This document shows, in pieces, positions 1 to 9,141 of a stretch of DNA of 64,000 bases. The stretch covers positions 1,370,356 through 1,434,355 of the forward strand of contig NZ_KE124774.1 in assembly GCF_000188155.2 (NCBI RefSeq). Direction: 5' to 3'. The notes below the pieces were generated by a model. That model ran no database searches. It had not been told where the DNA came from and saw nothing but the letters and a program-made list of their open reading frames with translations. The translations under genes were made by a program, and so were the position numbers. Origin of the DNA: Methylocystis sp. ATCC 49242 (lineage in GTDB: Bacteria; Pseudomonadota; Alphaproteobacteria; Rhizobiales; Beijerinckiaceae). Each line of letters begins with the position of its first letter. The first letter of the stretch is position 1.

Positions 1-2
1 CG

Positions 3-716
3 AACAAGCCCGAGAAGCTGAAGGAACTGCAGGACCTCTTCATGAGGGAGGCCGTCAAATATTCCGTGCTGCCCATCGACGACCGGACCGCGGAGCGTTT
101 CAATGCAGGTCTGGTCGGACGCCCCGACCTCATGGCCGGTCGCGCCTCGCTGACTGTTTATCAAGGAATGACAGGCATTTCCGAAAACGCCTTCATCAAT
201 GTGAAAAACCGTTCTCACACGATTAACGCAGATGTGAATGTCTCGAAGTCCGGCGCCAATGGCGTCATCCTGGCGCAAGGCGGGCGCTTCGGCGGCTGGA
301 GTGTCTATCTGAAGAACGGCAAACCGACTTACGAATATAACTTCGTCGGTCTTCGTCATTACGTCGTCGCCGCGAAACAGCCGCTCCGCGCAGGCAGGTC
401 GTCCATCCGCCTAGACTTCGATTATGATGGCGGCGGCTTGGGAAAAGGCGGAAACGCTACGCTTTACGTGAATGATGAAAAGGTCGCGAGCGGACGCGTC
501 GAGGAGACGCAATGCTGCGCCTTTTCGCTGGAAGACGGCGTTGACGTCGGCGCCGACAAAAGCACACCCGTGACGGAGACCTATAAGTCGCCTGCCGAAT
601 TCACGGGCGTGATCGAGAAGGTTACGGTCGAGCTGAAGCCGGGGAAAAAGGTTGAAATCGACGACGCAGAAAAAGCGCGAAAGTACGGCGCGGCGGCGAA
701 GGCAATCGCGGATTAA
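3..716 (+). CDS. arylsulfatase, C-terminal part (5' end outside window)
   Basis: The frame is open from the first bases of the window (NKPEKLKEL...) to a stop at 714-716, so the gene starts upstream. The visible part matches the C-terminal region of large periplasmic arylsulfatases. It has a helix ending in the conserved sequence around VLPIDDRTAERF, followed by a beta-rich domain (ASLTVYQGMTG, AFINVKNRSH, NGVILAQGGRFGGWSVY, YNFVGL) that packs on the sulfatase core in this family. The catalytic CxPxR region would lie upstream and cannot be seen. An ATG at 42 is inside the domain and is not the true start. The family hydrolyses sulfate esters. Family assignment is from recognised sequence pattern. 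Confidence 0.8.
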   Translation, partial: NKPEKLKELQDLFMREAVKYSVLPIDDRTAERFNAGLVGRPDLMAGRASLTVYQGMTGISENAFINVKNRSHTINADVNVSKSGANGVILAQGGRFGGWSVYLKNGKPTYEYNFVGLRHYVVAAKQPLRAGRSSIRLDFDYDGGGLGKGGNATLYVNDEKVASGRVEETQCCAFSLEDGVDVGADKSTPVTETYKSPAEFTGVIEKVTVELKPGKKVEIDDAEKARKYGAAAKAIAD

Positions 717-718
717 AA

Positions 719-806
719 CTCGTTCAGGATAAGTGTGGGCGATTTTCCGCTCGGACGCGCGACAAGACATGATGGGAGGGCAAATTCGGCGAATCCAAAT
801 TCGCGG
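719..806 (+). repeat. dispersed ~90-bp intergenic repeat, copy 1
   Basis: This segment directly follows the arylsulfatase stop. It is nearly identical to the reverse complement of 56757-56847. Both contain a GGAAAA/TTTTCC-type stem (here GGATAA/TTTTCC) inside an outer CGTTC/G(A)ACG pair, then CGCGCGACAAGACATGA and a second small dyad around GGCGAATCC. It looks like a REP/RIME-like intergenic element that may also act as a transcript terminator. Confidence 0.7.
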
Positions 807-922
807 AATTTGATCGAGCATGAAGGCGCGCCCACAATCGTTATTCATGCCGACGACGCCCTCCTGCCGCATAAGTGCGGCTCGAGGCAATCCGGAGATT
901 CCGCGCCGCTGCGGATACTTCA

Positions 923-3451
923 TCAATTCCTGGCGACGGCCGGCTCTGCGCCGAACAGATCGAAGTGGCGGTTCACGCCTGCCTGAACCAGATCGCCATT
1001 GAACCGGGTGGACGTCGAGGCGTTGTAATTGAAGGCGCCGCTGCTCGGCGCCGCAAAGCCGGAGGCGCGCGCATTGCCGAGGTCATAATGCAGGTAATCG
1101 ACCTTGGCGCTCCAGTTCGGCAAAAACATCCACTCCACGCCGCCGCCGGCCGACCATCCAACCAGCGTGTCCTGGAACACGGGATTGACCTGCGTCTGAC
1201 TTGTGCCGCCGATGCGTCGGGTGAAAATCGCCGTATTGGAGACAACGCCGCCATAGGCCATGCCGCCGGTTCCATAGACGACCAGCGTCGGCGTCGCGAG
1301 ATAGCCGAGGCGGCCGCGGACCGTGCCGAGATAGTTCAGCGTCGCCGTGCGCTGCTCATAGGTCAGGAACGTATCGCCGCCGCCATTGGCCGACGTGAGC
1401 TGCCATTTCGTGTCCGTGTTTCCCGAGACGCCGTGGAGATCGGTCTCGACGCCAGCGAGGAAATTGCCGGAAAAATTCCAGTTCGCTCCGAGCTGAAGAC
1501 CGCCGATGAAGCCGGCGAGATGGTTGCCCGTATCGATCGGCGCCGCGCTGAAAGCGACAGGCAAGCTCGCCGGCGCCGGGCCGACGCCCACAACCTGCAC
1601 GTTCGACGCAGGGCTGGACCATGCGCCGCCGCCATTGAGACCGACATAGACGTCCGTCCAGCTGGGACGCGGCGCGGGCGGCGCATCCGGCGCCATGCTG
1701 GCGAAGAAGTCGGAACCCGGCGGTTTGGCGATGGGCTGTCCGTCGCCGAAGCCGTTCGCCGAGACTTCCAGATAGAAGAAGTCGGTTGGACGCGCGGTCA
1801 GGCCGTTCGTCGTTCCGGTCTGTCCGAGCGCGGATTGCCCGGGCCAGGCGACCGGCGGCCATTGCAGCGACGTCGGCGGCGCGAAACTCGAGGTGAAGGA
1901 GCCCGGCCAGAAACGCGCATAGCTGGCGGTGAGATTGATGAATTGATTCAACTTGTGACGGATACGGATGTCATATTCCGTGCCCATGAAATCGCCCCTG
2001 TTGCCGAGGGGGGCGTATAAATTGGCGCGATCCCACGCAGCCGCCGTGCTCGCCAGCCAATAGGCGCTGAAGGCCGTGTCGATCCTGGTGTCCTTGAACG
2101 GCTCGAACTCCAGTCGCACCTTGGGAGCCTTGACGTTGTTCCAGGCGATATAATCATCGCGTGAAAACGGCTGGTTGAAGCCGTAGAACACATCCACGTT
2201 CTGGTTGACGCTGTCGAACGGGCTCTTGTTGCCCGAACCATAGGCATAGTTGGCGCTGATGCGCGGCTTCCACGGATGGTCCGAGAACGTGTAGCCCGCC
2301 TCGAAGGCGTAGGCGATCGCATCGTGTTGAACGGTCGTCTGGACGGCGTTCCTTACCGTGCGGAAATCCCGGAACTCGCCTGCTTCGCCAAACTGCTTGT
2401 TGACTTCGAAATCATAATCGAAATTCCCGAGCACGCCATAGACGCGTAGACCCGGCGCATAGGTGTCGCGATGAACCTTCAGTCCGTTGGAGACGTTCAG
2501 CGGGTCGCCATATTGCTTGCGGCCGATGAAGTAGGGCTGAACGGTCGCATATTCCGACCAGCGGCGAATGCTGAGAACGCTGCCATATATCCAGTTCTGC
2601 CAGTCGGGGCGGTCGAACCAGTACGGATAGCGCACCACCGGGCGCATCAGGAAACTGTCGAGATCCCAGTCGTTGTCCCTCTTGCCGACCTTGATGCGGA
2701 AACCTTCGAAGTTATTGGTGGTGTTGCGGAACTCATTTTCCGCGATCAGGCGCCTGTCGAGCAGTTCAAGGTGAAATCGACCGGCGCGCAGGATAAGGGG
2801 ACGATCATTGCCGCGATCATCTTTCCCAAACGCGTCCTTGAAATACAGCTCTCCATAAGCCGAGATCAGTTCTGACTGATTGATTTCCTGACCCTGCAAT
2901 TCATAAATACTGTTGAAAGCGCGCGAATCCTGGAACTCCACGACGAAACGCAATGGATCGAGTATGTTCTTGACGCCAAGGTAGGCGCGCGTGCGTTCAA
3001 GCCACAGCGAGTTGGGGAAATTTCGTCTTTGCAGGATGGGCAGGTTGCCGCTCGTGTCGGTCCACGGGCGATAGTCGTTTGTCCGATATTCGAAGCGAAC
3101 GCGCGAATCGAGGCCGACGTCCAGCCAGTCGATCCCCTCGAATTGCTTGTATGTCTTGCCAAGCTCCCGAACATAGGGCGGCACATCAGGCTGCGGCTCC
3201 AACCGATAGCCGCGGGTTGGAACATAATAGCTTTTCTTTCCCGCTTTTTCGGTCGACCCTGACGCAGCGCCTTTCGCCTCAGCGCCCAACATTTTCTTTT
3301 TGGCGGTCGCCGTCTCCGTATAGCTGGCGGCGCTATTGTCACCGGCCCCAGCCGGGACCGGCGCAATGACCAAAAAACCGCCAAGCGCGCCTAGCGCGAT
3401 AACGCCCAGCGTCCCTTCTTTTTCCGCCCGCGCCATCGCCCATGGCTCCAT
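923..3451 (-). CDS. outer-membrane porin: alginate-export-type barrel fused to an Omp25-like barrel
   Basis: The protein has 842 residues. Residues about 1-36 look like a signal peptide (hydrophobic GVIALGALGGFLVIAPVPAGA). Residues about 110-530 resemble the alginate export family (AlgE-like, PF13372), with sequence such as WLDVGLDSRVRFEYR, LWLERTRAYLGVK and ILRAGRFHLELLDRRLIAENEFR. After a Pro/Gly-rich linker (about 560-600), residues about 600-842 look like a separate rhizobial Omp25/Omp31-type eight-stranded barrel (VYVGLNGGGAW, FIGGLQLGANW, RGRLGYL, VYGTGGMAYG, GGGVEWMF, WSAKVDYLHYDLG) ending in an aromatic C-terminal strand. Two complete barrel domains in one chain is unusual. The start could be 3451 or the internal Met at 3436. 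It probably mediates outer-membrane passage of anionic oligosaccharides, but the substrate is not shown by the sequence. Confidence 0.8.
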   Translation of the reverse strand: MEPWAMARAEKEGTLGVIALGALGGFLVIAPVPAGAGDNSAASYTETATAKKKMLGAEAKGAASGSTEKAGKKSYYVPTRGYRLEPQPDVPPYVRELGKTYKQFEGIDWLDVGLDSRVRFEYRTNDYRPWTDTSGNLPILQRRNFPNSLWLERTRAYLGVKNILDPLRFVVEFQDSRAFNSIYELQGQEINQSELISAYGELYFKDAFGKDDRGNDRPLILRAGRFHLELLDRRLIAENEFRNTTNNFEGFRIKVGKRDNDWDLDSFLMRPVVRYPYWFDRPDWQNWIYGSVLSIRRWSEYATVQPYFIGRKQYGDPLNVSNGLKVHRDTYAPGLRVYGVLGNFDYDFEVNKQFGEAGEFRDFRTVRNAVQTTVQHDAIAYAFEAGYTFSDHPWKPRISANYAYGSGNKSPFDSVNQNVDVFYGFNQPFSRDDYIAWNNVKAPKVRLEFEPFKDTRIDTAFSAYWLASTAAAWDRANLYAPLGNRGDFMGTEYDIRIRHKLNQFINLTASYARFWPGSFTSSFAPPTSLQWPPVAWPGQSALGQTGTTNGLTARPTDFFYLEVSANGFGDGQPIAKPPGSDFFASMAPDAPPAPRPSWTDVYVGLNGGGAWSSPASNVQVVGVGPAPASLPVAFSAAPIDTGNHLAGFIGGLQLGANWNFSGNFLAGVETDLHGVSGNTDTKWQLTSANGGGDTFLTYEQRTATLNYLGTVRGRLGYLATPTLVVYGTGGMAYGGVVSNTAIFTRRIGGTSQTQVNPVFQDTLVGWSAGGGVEWMFLPNWSAKVDYLHYDLGNARASGFAAPSSGAFNYNASTSTRFNGDLVQAGVNRHFDLFGAEPAVARN

Positions 3452-3914
3452 TCCTGCTTAACGTCCCGGCTCACAGCGGTTGCGCTATGCCGAGTCGCTA
3501 TATAGGCCTCTTACATAGCGATTATCTGCTGTGCGATCCCAAGTTCAAGCGCAAATTTTGAACAGCAGAATCCAATATCTGGCCTGTTGCAAATATGTTT
3601 CCCTCACGAGAGCATCGCGGGTAATGTCGCCGCGAGAACGACGACAGGGCGGACGCCCTGCTCGCTGTGCGCAGCGGGGGGCGACTGCCGTCGCGAGGAA
3701 GCAGACTCCTATGCTGCAATCCTTTTATGGAGCGTGGCGGAATCGCCAATGCAGCTGAAGGCGATCTGCTTCAATCACAAGACCGCCTGCGACGCCGTAG
3801 CTTTCATCAACAATTGCCGCCCAGCCCGCCGTTCGTGACCAAGCCGGGCGGTCGCTGCGGCGCGAGAACTACGACGACTGCAGCGGGGCTCGACGGCAAA
3901 ACATCTCGCCGCGC
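3452..3914. other. intergenic region, no gene recognised
   Basis: This stretch lies between the start of the porin and the stop of the phosphatase gene. Short open frames on both strands show no recognisable motif. It presumably holds the porin promoter in its left part (AT-richer around 3480-3540), but no convincing -35/-10 pair was picked. Confidence 0.4.
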
Positions 3915-4679
3915 TCAGGGAGCCCGCGTCTGAAGAAACCGACGATCCGCACCCTCCAGGACGAGGGCCGTCAGGACGGAGGTGGCGAAGGCGCCCGTAT
4001 CGACGTTGATTCGGTTGGCTTGCACGTCAGGCGCATCGACCGGGGTATGGCCATGAACGACAACCTTGTCGAATTGTCCGCGAAAGCGAAGAAATTCTTC
4101 GCGAATCCAAAGGAGGTCGTCCGCATTTTGCAAGTGAACAGGCACGCCCGGGCGGACCCCGGCGTGCACGAACAAATAATCGCCAAAAGATGCGAATAAA
4201 TCCGTCCCCTCCAGAAAGCGGCGGTGTGTCTCCGGCATCAGCTCCAGCAGCCTCTTGCGCGCCGCGTCATACCCCCGCCCCCGCATCGCTTCGCTCACAT
4301 CAACCCCATAGGAGTGCAGCGTCTCGAGCCCCCCGAATTTCCTCCAGCTCTCCAGCACCGACTCATCTTCCAGAAATTTCAGCAGTATTTCCTCATGATT
4401 ACCACGCAATGCGTGAAATGGCGTCGGAAACTCGCCTCTGTTGAGGCGATCGATGACGCCCGCGCTTTCCCTGCCGCGATCAATATAGTCGCCGACGAAT
4501 ATTGTCAGGACGTCCGCGGGCGCATCGTCGAGATCGGCTGCGATCTGCTTCGAAAGATCATCGAGCAGATCCAGACGGCCGTGCACATCGCCAATGACAT
4601 AAAGGCGCAGCCCGGCCTCAATCGAGGCAGACGCCTTCGGGGCCGGCTTCAGGAATTGCTTCAGTCGCGAAAGCGCCAT
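3915..4679 (-). CDS. PP2A-like serine/threonine protein phosphatase (metallophosphoesterase)
   Basis: All signature blocks of the bacterial PPP/calcineurin-like phosphatases are present in order: GDVHGRLDLL, GDYIDRG, RGNHE, FVHAGVRPG and VVHGHTP. These supply the Asp, His and Asn ligands of the dinuclear metal site. Starting at the ATG at 4679 gives about 254 residues. The open frame continues upstream to 4790, but that extension (Arg/Trp-rich, no family similarity) is unlikely to be translated. Proteins of this type remove phosphate from Ser/Thr, or act on dinucleotides. Its position next to an EPS locus suggests, without proof, a regulatory role. An IS-A copy lies about 190 bp upstream of the start. 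Confidence 0.85.
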   Translation of the reverse strand: MALSRLKQFLKPAPKASASIEAGLRLYVIGDVHGRLDLLDDLSKQIAADLDDAPADVLTIFVGDYIDRGRESAGVIDRLNRGEFPTPFHALRGNHEEILLKFLEDESVLESWRKFGGLETLHSYGVDVSEAMRGRGYDAARKRLLELMPETHRRFLEGTDLFASFGDYLFVHAGVRPGVPVHLQNADDLLWIREEFLRFRGQFDKVVVHGHTPVDAPDVQANRINVDTGAFATSVLTALVLEGADRRFLQTRAP

Positions 4680-4865
4680 TGGTCTGGCCCAAACTTCAAG
4701 GCCCGAGCGCAAAGGCGCGCTGCCGGGCCAAGTCCAAAAACGAAACCGGACTACCATATTATGTCGCCGACTTTCCACAGCCGCGATCACGGCGCCATAT
4801 TTTTGCCTGAATTTGAAAACATCTGTTTACAGACAACGCTACTTTCTTTCTTAATCGCGATCTAG

Positions 4866-5728
4866 AGGGTGTTATGCACCTTGGATCATGAAATCTGCTG
4901 CGCGCTTGAGCATGAGACATGCGAAGGCGACGACGTGGAGTCCTGCGAGGGTCTGAGCATAGCGCTCGTAGTCTTTGACGAGCCGCCTGCATCGCGTCGC
5001 CCAGGCGAATGAACGCTCGACCACCCAGCGCTTGGGCAGCAACACGAAGCCTTTTTTGGCCTCGGCGAGTTTGACGACGCAAAGCTCGGCGCCCTGCGCC
5101 TTTGCGGCCTCGGACGCCTTTTCGCCGGTGTAGCCCTGATCGACATAAACGAGTTCGACGCTTTCGCCTGTCACATCCTGCACGGCTGCGATGAGCTTGC
5201 CGACCTCGGCGCGGTCATCGACATTCGCCGGCGTGACATGCAACGCCAGCAAATGGCCCAATGTGTCGACTGCCATGTGCAGCTTCGAGCCGCGCTTTCG
5301 CTTCGCGCCGTCATAGCCCGCTCGTGGGCCGCTCTCAGGGGTCGAGCGCAAGGTGCGGCTGTCGATGATCGCCGCCGTCGGCTCCGCCGCCCGCCCGGAA
5401 GCGACGCGCAACTGGGCGCGCAGATCCTGCGCAAGCGCCTCGAACACGCCCGCCGACAGCCAGCGCTGCGATTGCTGATACACGGCGAACCATGGCGGCA
5501 GATCGTTGGGCATGGCGCGCCAGGCGATGCCGTAGCGCAGCACGTAACGCAGGCCGTTGAACAGCTCGCGCAGCGAATGTTGACGCTGCGGCGCGCCTTC
5601 GTCCATGAGCGTCAGATAAGGCGCAACCAGCGACCATTCTTCGTCGCTGACGTCAGACGGATAAGGTTTGCGAATCGGAGACATCCGATTCTACTAAGAC
5701 AATCAATCACCAAAGTACATAACACCCT
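4866..5728 (-). mobile_element. IS-A copy 1 (IS5 family, 863 bp), complete
   Basis: Terminal inverted repeats AGGGTGTTATG (4866) and CATAACACCCT (to 5728) are flanked by CTAG on both sides (4862-4865 and 5729-5732), consistent with a CTAG target duplication. The second copy at 22949-23811 has the same length and is in the opposite orientation. Confidence 0.9.
4872..5684 (-). CDS. IS5-family transposase (IS-A copy 1)
   Basis: This 270-residue single-frame transposase has an N-terminal DUF4096-like domain (YPSDVSDEEWSLVAPYL, GLRYVLRYGIAWRAMPNDLPPW). Its DDE catalytic part follows (AAIIDSRTLRSTPESG, KLHMAVDTLGHLLAL, VYVDQGYTGE, RWVVERSFAW). It is complete and apparently functional. The start codon is immediately after the right terminal region, preceded by ATCGGATGTC. 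Copy 2 (22993-23805) is essentially identical. Confidence 0.92.
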   Translation of the reverse strand: MSPIRKPYPSDVSDEEWSLVAPYLTLMDEGAPQRQHSLRELFNGLRYVLRYGIAWRAMPNDLPPWFAVYQQSQRWLSAGVFEALAQDLRAQLRVASGRAAEPTAAIIDSRTLRSTPESGPRAGYDGAKRKRGSKLHMAVDTLGHLLALHVTPANVDDRAEVGKLIAAVQDVTGESVELVYVDQGYTGEKASEAAKAQGAELCVVKLAEAKKGFVLLPKRWVVERSFAWATRCRRLVKDYERYAQTLAGLHVVAFACLMLKRAADFMIQGA

Positions 5729-5731
5729 CTA

Positions 5732-6666
5732 GTGTCCGTCCTGAAAGATGTTGAATCGAATGAATCTGTTGTGATGGATGGGAGGCGGTCTGATTCGTAG
5801 GAGGCCGTCGATGTGGACGAAGGCAAACCGGGCGAAATACAATCGCGACAGGTTACGTTATCCGAGTGATGTGACGGACGAGGAGTGGGGGCATGTGGCG
5901 CCGCTTATTCCTCCGGCCAAGCGTGGCGGGCGCAAGCGTGAAGTGGACATGCGGGCGGTGTTCAACGCCATCATGTATGTGCTGAGCACGGGATGCCAAT
6001 GGCGGTACATTCCCAAGGATTTTCCCCCGAAGAGCACAGTGTATCGTTATTTTTGCGATTGGGCCTGGTGCGGCGTTCTGGATCGCATGCACGACGCGCT
6101 CTACGTCATGTGTCGCGAACGAGCGGAACGAGAGGCGAGCCCCACCGCGGCGATCATCGATAGTCAGAGCGTGAAGAGCGCGGAAAAAGGGGGGCGCGCA
6201 TTGATCCGCATGGCTATGACGCCGGCAAAAAGATCAAAGGCAAGAAACGCCACGTACTCGTCGATACGCAAGGTTTGTTGATGGGCGCCGTCGTTCACGG
6301 CGCCGACATTCAGGACCGAGACGGCGGCGTCTTGCTGCTTTCGACGTTGCATGGGCGGTTTCCCTTTCTTGAAAAGCTGTTGGCTGACAGCGCCTATCAG
6401 GGACCGATCTTCGCCGACGCAACGGGCAAAATCCTACCGTGTCTCAAAATCGAGATTATAAAACGATCCGATCAGGCGAAGGGCTTCGTGAAATTGCCCA
6501 TGCGCTGGATCGTCGAAAGATCAATCGCCTGGCTAAACCGCTGTAGAAGACTGGCCAAGGATTGGGAAAACCTCAATATCACAGCGCTCGTGTTCCTGCG
6601 TTTCGCGTCGATTCGGCTCATGCTACGAAAGCTCTGCAATTGTTGACTAACTTCTGGGACGGACTC
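5732..6666 (+). mobile_element. IS-B copy 1 (IS5 family, 935 bp), left member of a tandem pair
   Basis: The element runs from GTGTCCGTCC to GGACGGACTC. Isolated copies elsewhere in the window show 3-bp target duplications of the form TNA (TAA or TTA). Here the left flank is CTA (shared with the CTAG flank of IS-A) and the right flank is TTA, which is also the spacer to copy 2. The mismatch argues that this end arose by recombination. Confidence 0.9.
5811..6646 (+). CDS. IS5-family transposase made by -1 frameshift (IS-B copy 1)
   Basis: The first frame (5811-6281) begins at an ATG with a strong AGGAGG site 7 nt upstream and encodes the DUF4096-like domain and the first catalytic block (AAIIDSQSVKSAEKG). 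The second frame (to 6646) continues in the -1 register with GYDAGKKIKGKKRHVLVDTQG, LADSAYQGPIF and RWIVERSIAWLNRCRR. The change of frame falls at A5G6 near 6184-6194. Seven other copies have the same arrangement, so it is a conserved frameshift signal rather than a mutation. A short upstream extension (from 5778) is possible but lacks a better ribosome site. Confidence 0.85.
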
Positions 6667-6669
6667 TTA

Positions 6670-7604
6670 GTGTCCGTCCTGAAAGATGTTGAATCGAATG
6701 AATCTGTTGTGATGGATGGGAGGCGGTCTGATTCGTAGGAGGCCGTCGATGTGGACGAAGGCAAACCGGGCGAAATACAATCGCGACAGGTTACGTTATC
6801 CGAGTGATGTGACGGACGAGGAGTGGGGGCATGTGGCGCCGCTTATTCCTCCGGCCAAGCGTGGCGGGCGCAAGCGTGAAGTGGACATGCGGGCGGTGTT
6901 CAACGCCATCATGTATGTGCTGAGCACGGGATGCCAATGGCGGTACATTCCCAAGGATTTTCCCCCGAAGAGCACAGTGTATCGTTATTTTTGCGATTGG
7001 GCCTGGTGCGGCGTTCTGGATCGCATGCACGACGCGCTCTACGTCATGTGTCGCGAACGAGCGGAACGAGAGGCGAGCCCCACCGCGGCGATCATCGATA
7101 GTCAGAGCGTGAAGAGCGCGGAAAAAGGGGGGCGCGCATTGATCCGCATGGCTATGACGCCGGCAAAAAGATCAAAGGCAAGAAACGCCACGTACTCGTC
7201 GATACGCAAGGTTTGTTGATGGGCGCCGTCGTTCACGGCGCCGACATTCAGGACCGAGACGGCGGCGTCTTGCTGCTTTCGACGTTGCATGGGCGGTTTC
7301 CCTTTCTTGAAAAGCTGTTGGCTGACAGCGCCTATCAGGGACCGATCTTCGCCGACGCAACGGGCAAAATCCTACCGTGTCTCAAAATCGAGATTATAAA
7401 ACGATCCGATCAGGCGAAGGGCTTCGTGAAATTGCCCATGCGCTGGATCGTCGAAAGATCAATCGCCTGGCTAAACCGCTGTAGAAGACTGGCCAAGGAT
7501 TGGGAAAACCTCAATATCACAGCGCTCGTGTTCCTGCGTTTCGCGTCGATTCGGCTCATGCTACGAAAGCTCTGCAATTGTTGACTAACTTCTGGGACGG
7601 ACTC
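6670..7604 (+). mobile_element. IS-B copy 2 (IS5 family, 935 bp), right member of tandem pair
   Basis: Identical in length and orientation to copy 1 and separated from it by TTA only (6667-6669). It is followed by TTA (7605-7607). Such head-to-tail dimers can form by transposition into the target duplication of an existing copy. Confidence 0.9.
6749..7584 (+). CDS. IS5-family transposase, -1 frameshift (IS-B copy 2)
   Basis: Same two-frame organisation as copy 1, with frame 1 to 7219 and frame 2 to 7584, and the same A5G6 shift site. Confidence 0.85.
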
Positions 7605-7607
7605 TTA

Positions 7608-7850
7608 GGGTTCGGACCCATAAAGTTGTTGGCGTGAGGGCATTGTCGTGATTCAGAGGCTTCCGAAAGGAAGCGCCGATGGTTCCCGACCGCTTTTGGC
7701 TGACCGACGCCCAATTTGCGAAGATTGCGCCGCACCTTCCCACCGACACGAGAGGCAAGGCGCGGGTGGACGACAAGCGCGTCATCAGCAGCATCGTGTA
7801 TGTGCTCAAATCCGGCGGGCGCTGGATCGATGCTCCGCCGGAATGCGGGC
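7608..7850 (+). pseudogene. IS5-family element, 5' fragment
   Basis: Starts with GGGTTCGGACCC beside IS-B and carries the first about 57 codons of a transposase from 7679 (DRFWLTDAQFAKIAPHLP, RVISSIVYVLKSGGRW). It is cut at 7850 by the end of an IS3 element. The remainder is absent from this position. Confidence 0.8.
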
Positions 7851-7868
7851 TGACCTGCCCCCGAACTT

Positions 7869-8795
7869 TCATCCAGCGCCAATTAGAGTCCTGACATTTG
7901 ATACGCCCGAGGGCGCGGATGTAGCAACAGGCGATCGGCGGAGCTGGTCGGGGTTGCGCAGCCGATCGCCTGTTGCGGTGAGATTGGCCGCATATTCCGC
8001 CGGCGTCGCGTAGCCGAGCGATGAGTGCGGGCGTCGATGATTGTAGTCGCTGACCCAGGCGCCGATCTTCTCGCGCGCGTGGTCGAGGCTGAGGAACAGC
8101 GTTTCGTTCAAAAGCTCGTCGCGCATGCGCCCGTCGAAGCTCCCGCAGAAGCCGTTCTGCATCGGCTTGCCCGGCGCGATGTAACGCCACTCGATCTTGC
8201 CGTCGCTGGCAAAGGACAGGATAGCGTTCGAAGTGAACTCGGTCCCGTTGTCGGAGACGATCATGCCGGGCTTGCCGCGCCGCCCGATCAGCGTCGACAG
8301 CTCCCGGGCGACGCGCTTGCCCGAAATCGACGTGTCCGGGATCGCCGCGAGGCAGTCCCGCGTCACATCATCGACGATGTTGAGGATGCGGAACCGCCGG
8401 CCACAGGCGAACTGGTCATGCACGAAGTCCAAAGACCAGCGCGCATTCGGCTTCGCCTCGACGAGGATCGGCGCCCGCGTTCCGACCGCGCGGCGACGGG
8501 CGCGACGCTTCTTCACCGTGAGCCCTTCCTCGCGATAGAGCCGGTAAATGCGGTTCTTGCCCGAACGCTCGCCTTCTTGGCGCAGCAGGACGAACAGCCG
8601 CCGGTAGCCGAAGCGGCGGCGCGCGTTGGCGAGCTCCCGGAGCCTCTCACGCAACGCCGCATCCGCCGGCCGCTTTGACGCATAGCGGACCGTCTTGCGG
8701 TCAATCGCGACGATGCAGCAGGCCCGACGCTCCGACAGGCCCATGACGGCCCGAAGGTGCGCGACGGCTTCGCGCTTCACGGCGGGCCCTACCAT
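7869..8795 (-). CDS. IS3-family transposase OrfB (rve integrase), intact
   Basis: This 308-residue OrfB has an HTH_21-like region ([30 protein letters not shown]). The DDE integrase core follows: [56 protein letters not shown] in part, and [13 protein letters not shown]. The start overlaps the end of orfA at an A7 run, the usual -1 frameshift arrangement that gives OrfAB. Confidence 0.9.
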   Translation of the reverse strand: MVGPAVKREAVAHLRAVMGLSERRACCIVAIDRKTVRYASKRPADAALRERLRELANARRRFGYRRLFVLLRQEGERSGKNRIYRLYREEGLTVKKRRARRRAVGTRAPILVEAKPNARWSLDFVHDQFACGRRFRILNIVDDVTRDCLAAIPDTSISGKRVARELSTLIGRRGKPGMIVSDNGTEFTSNAILSFASDGKIEWRYIAPGKPMQNGFCGSFDGRMRDELLNETLFLSLDHAREKIGAWVSDYNHRRPHSSLGYATPAEYAANLTATGDRLRNPDQLRRSPVATSAPSGVSNVRTLIGAG

Positions 8796-9055
8796 TTTTT
8801 TCCCAGGAGCTCCCGGAGCGCCGCCGCTTCGAGCATCTGATCGGCCAAAAGCTTCTTCAGCTTTGCGTTTTCGTCCTCGAGCGCCTTCAGACGCTTCGCT
8901 TCGGAGACGTCCATGCCGTCAAACTTCGCTTTCCAATTGTAGAGCGTCGCCTCCGAAACCGCATGCTTGCGCGCCAGATCGGCGACCTTCGCACCCGCCT
9001 CCTGCTCCCGCAAAATCCCGATGATCTGCTCTTCCGTGAACCGCTTCTTCTTCAT
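8789..9055 (-). CDS. IS3-family OrfA (HTH_Tnp_1)
   Basis: The 88-residue OrfA begins [17 protein letters not shown] and contains [15 protein letters not shown] and a leucine zipper ([18 protein letters not shown]). It ends KKW-stop across the A7 slippery run where OrfB begins. A longer open frame up to 10069 is only read-through from the neighbouring IS3 copy. Confidence 0.88.
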   Translation of the reverse strand: MKKKRFTEEQIIGILREQEAGAKVADLARKHAVSEATLYNWKAKFDGMDVSEAKRLKALEDENAKLKKLLADQMLEAAALRELLGKKW

Positions 9056-9141
9056 CGCGTCCGTCCAGCAATAGGCCGGACTCCAATCGAAGCTGGAGGA
9101 GTTTTTCAGGGGCAGGTCAGGATTGACCTGCCCCTGAACTT

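Larger units (their letters stand above)
7851..9119 (-). mobile_element. IS3-family element (variant 1), complete
   Basis: Ends TGACCTGCCCC (7851) and GGGGCAGGTCA (9119). It carries intact orfA and orfB. The flanks differ (GGGC left, GGAT right), so the original target duplication has been lost, and the left neighbour (IS5 fragment) and right neighbour (IS66) were probably joined by recombination. It differs from the other IS3 copies here by many substitutions. Confidence 0.85.

Noticed and set aside
875-2020. A 381-codon plus-strand frame
   Set aside because: It is antisense to the porin gene, Arg/Ala-rich and without motifs.
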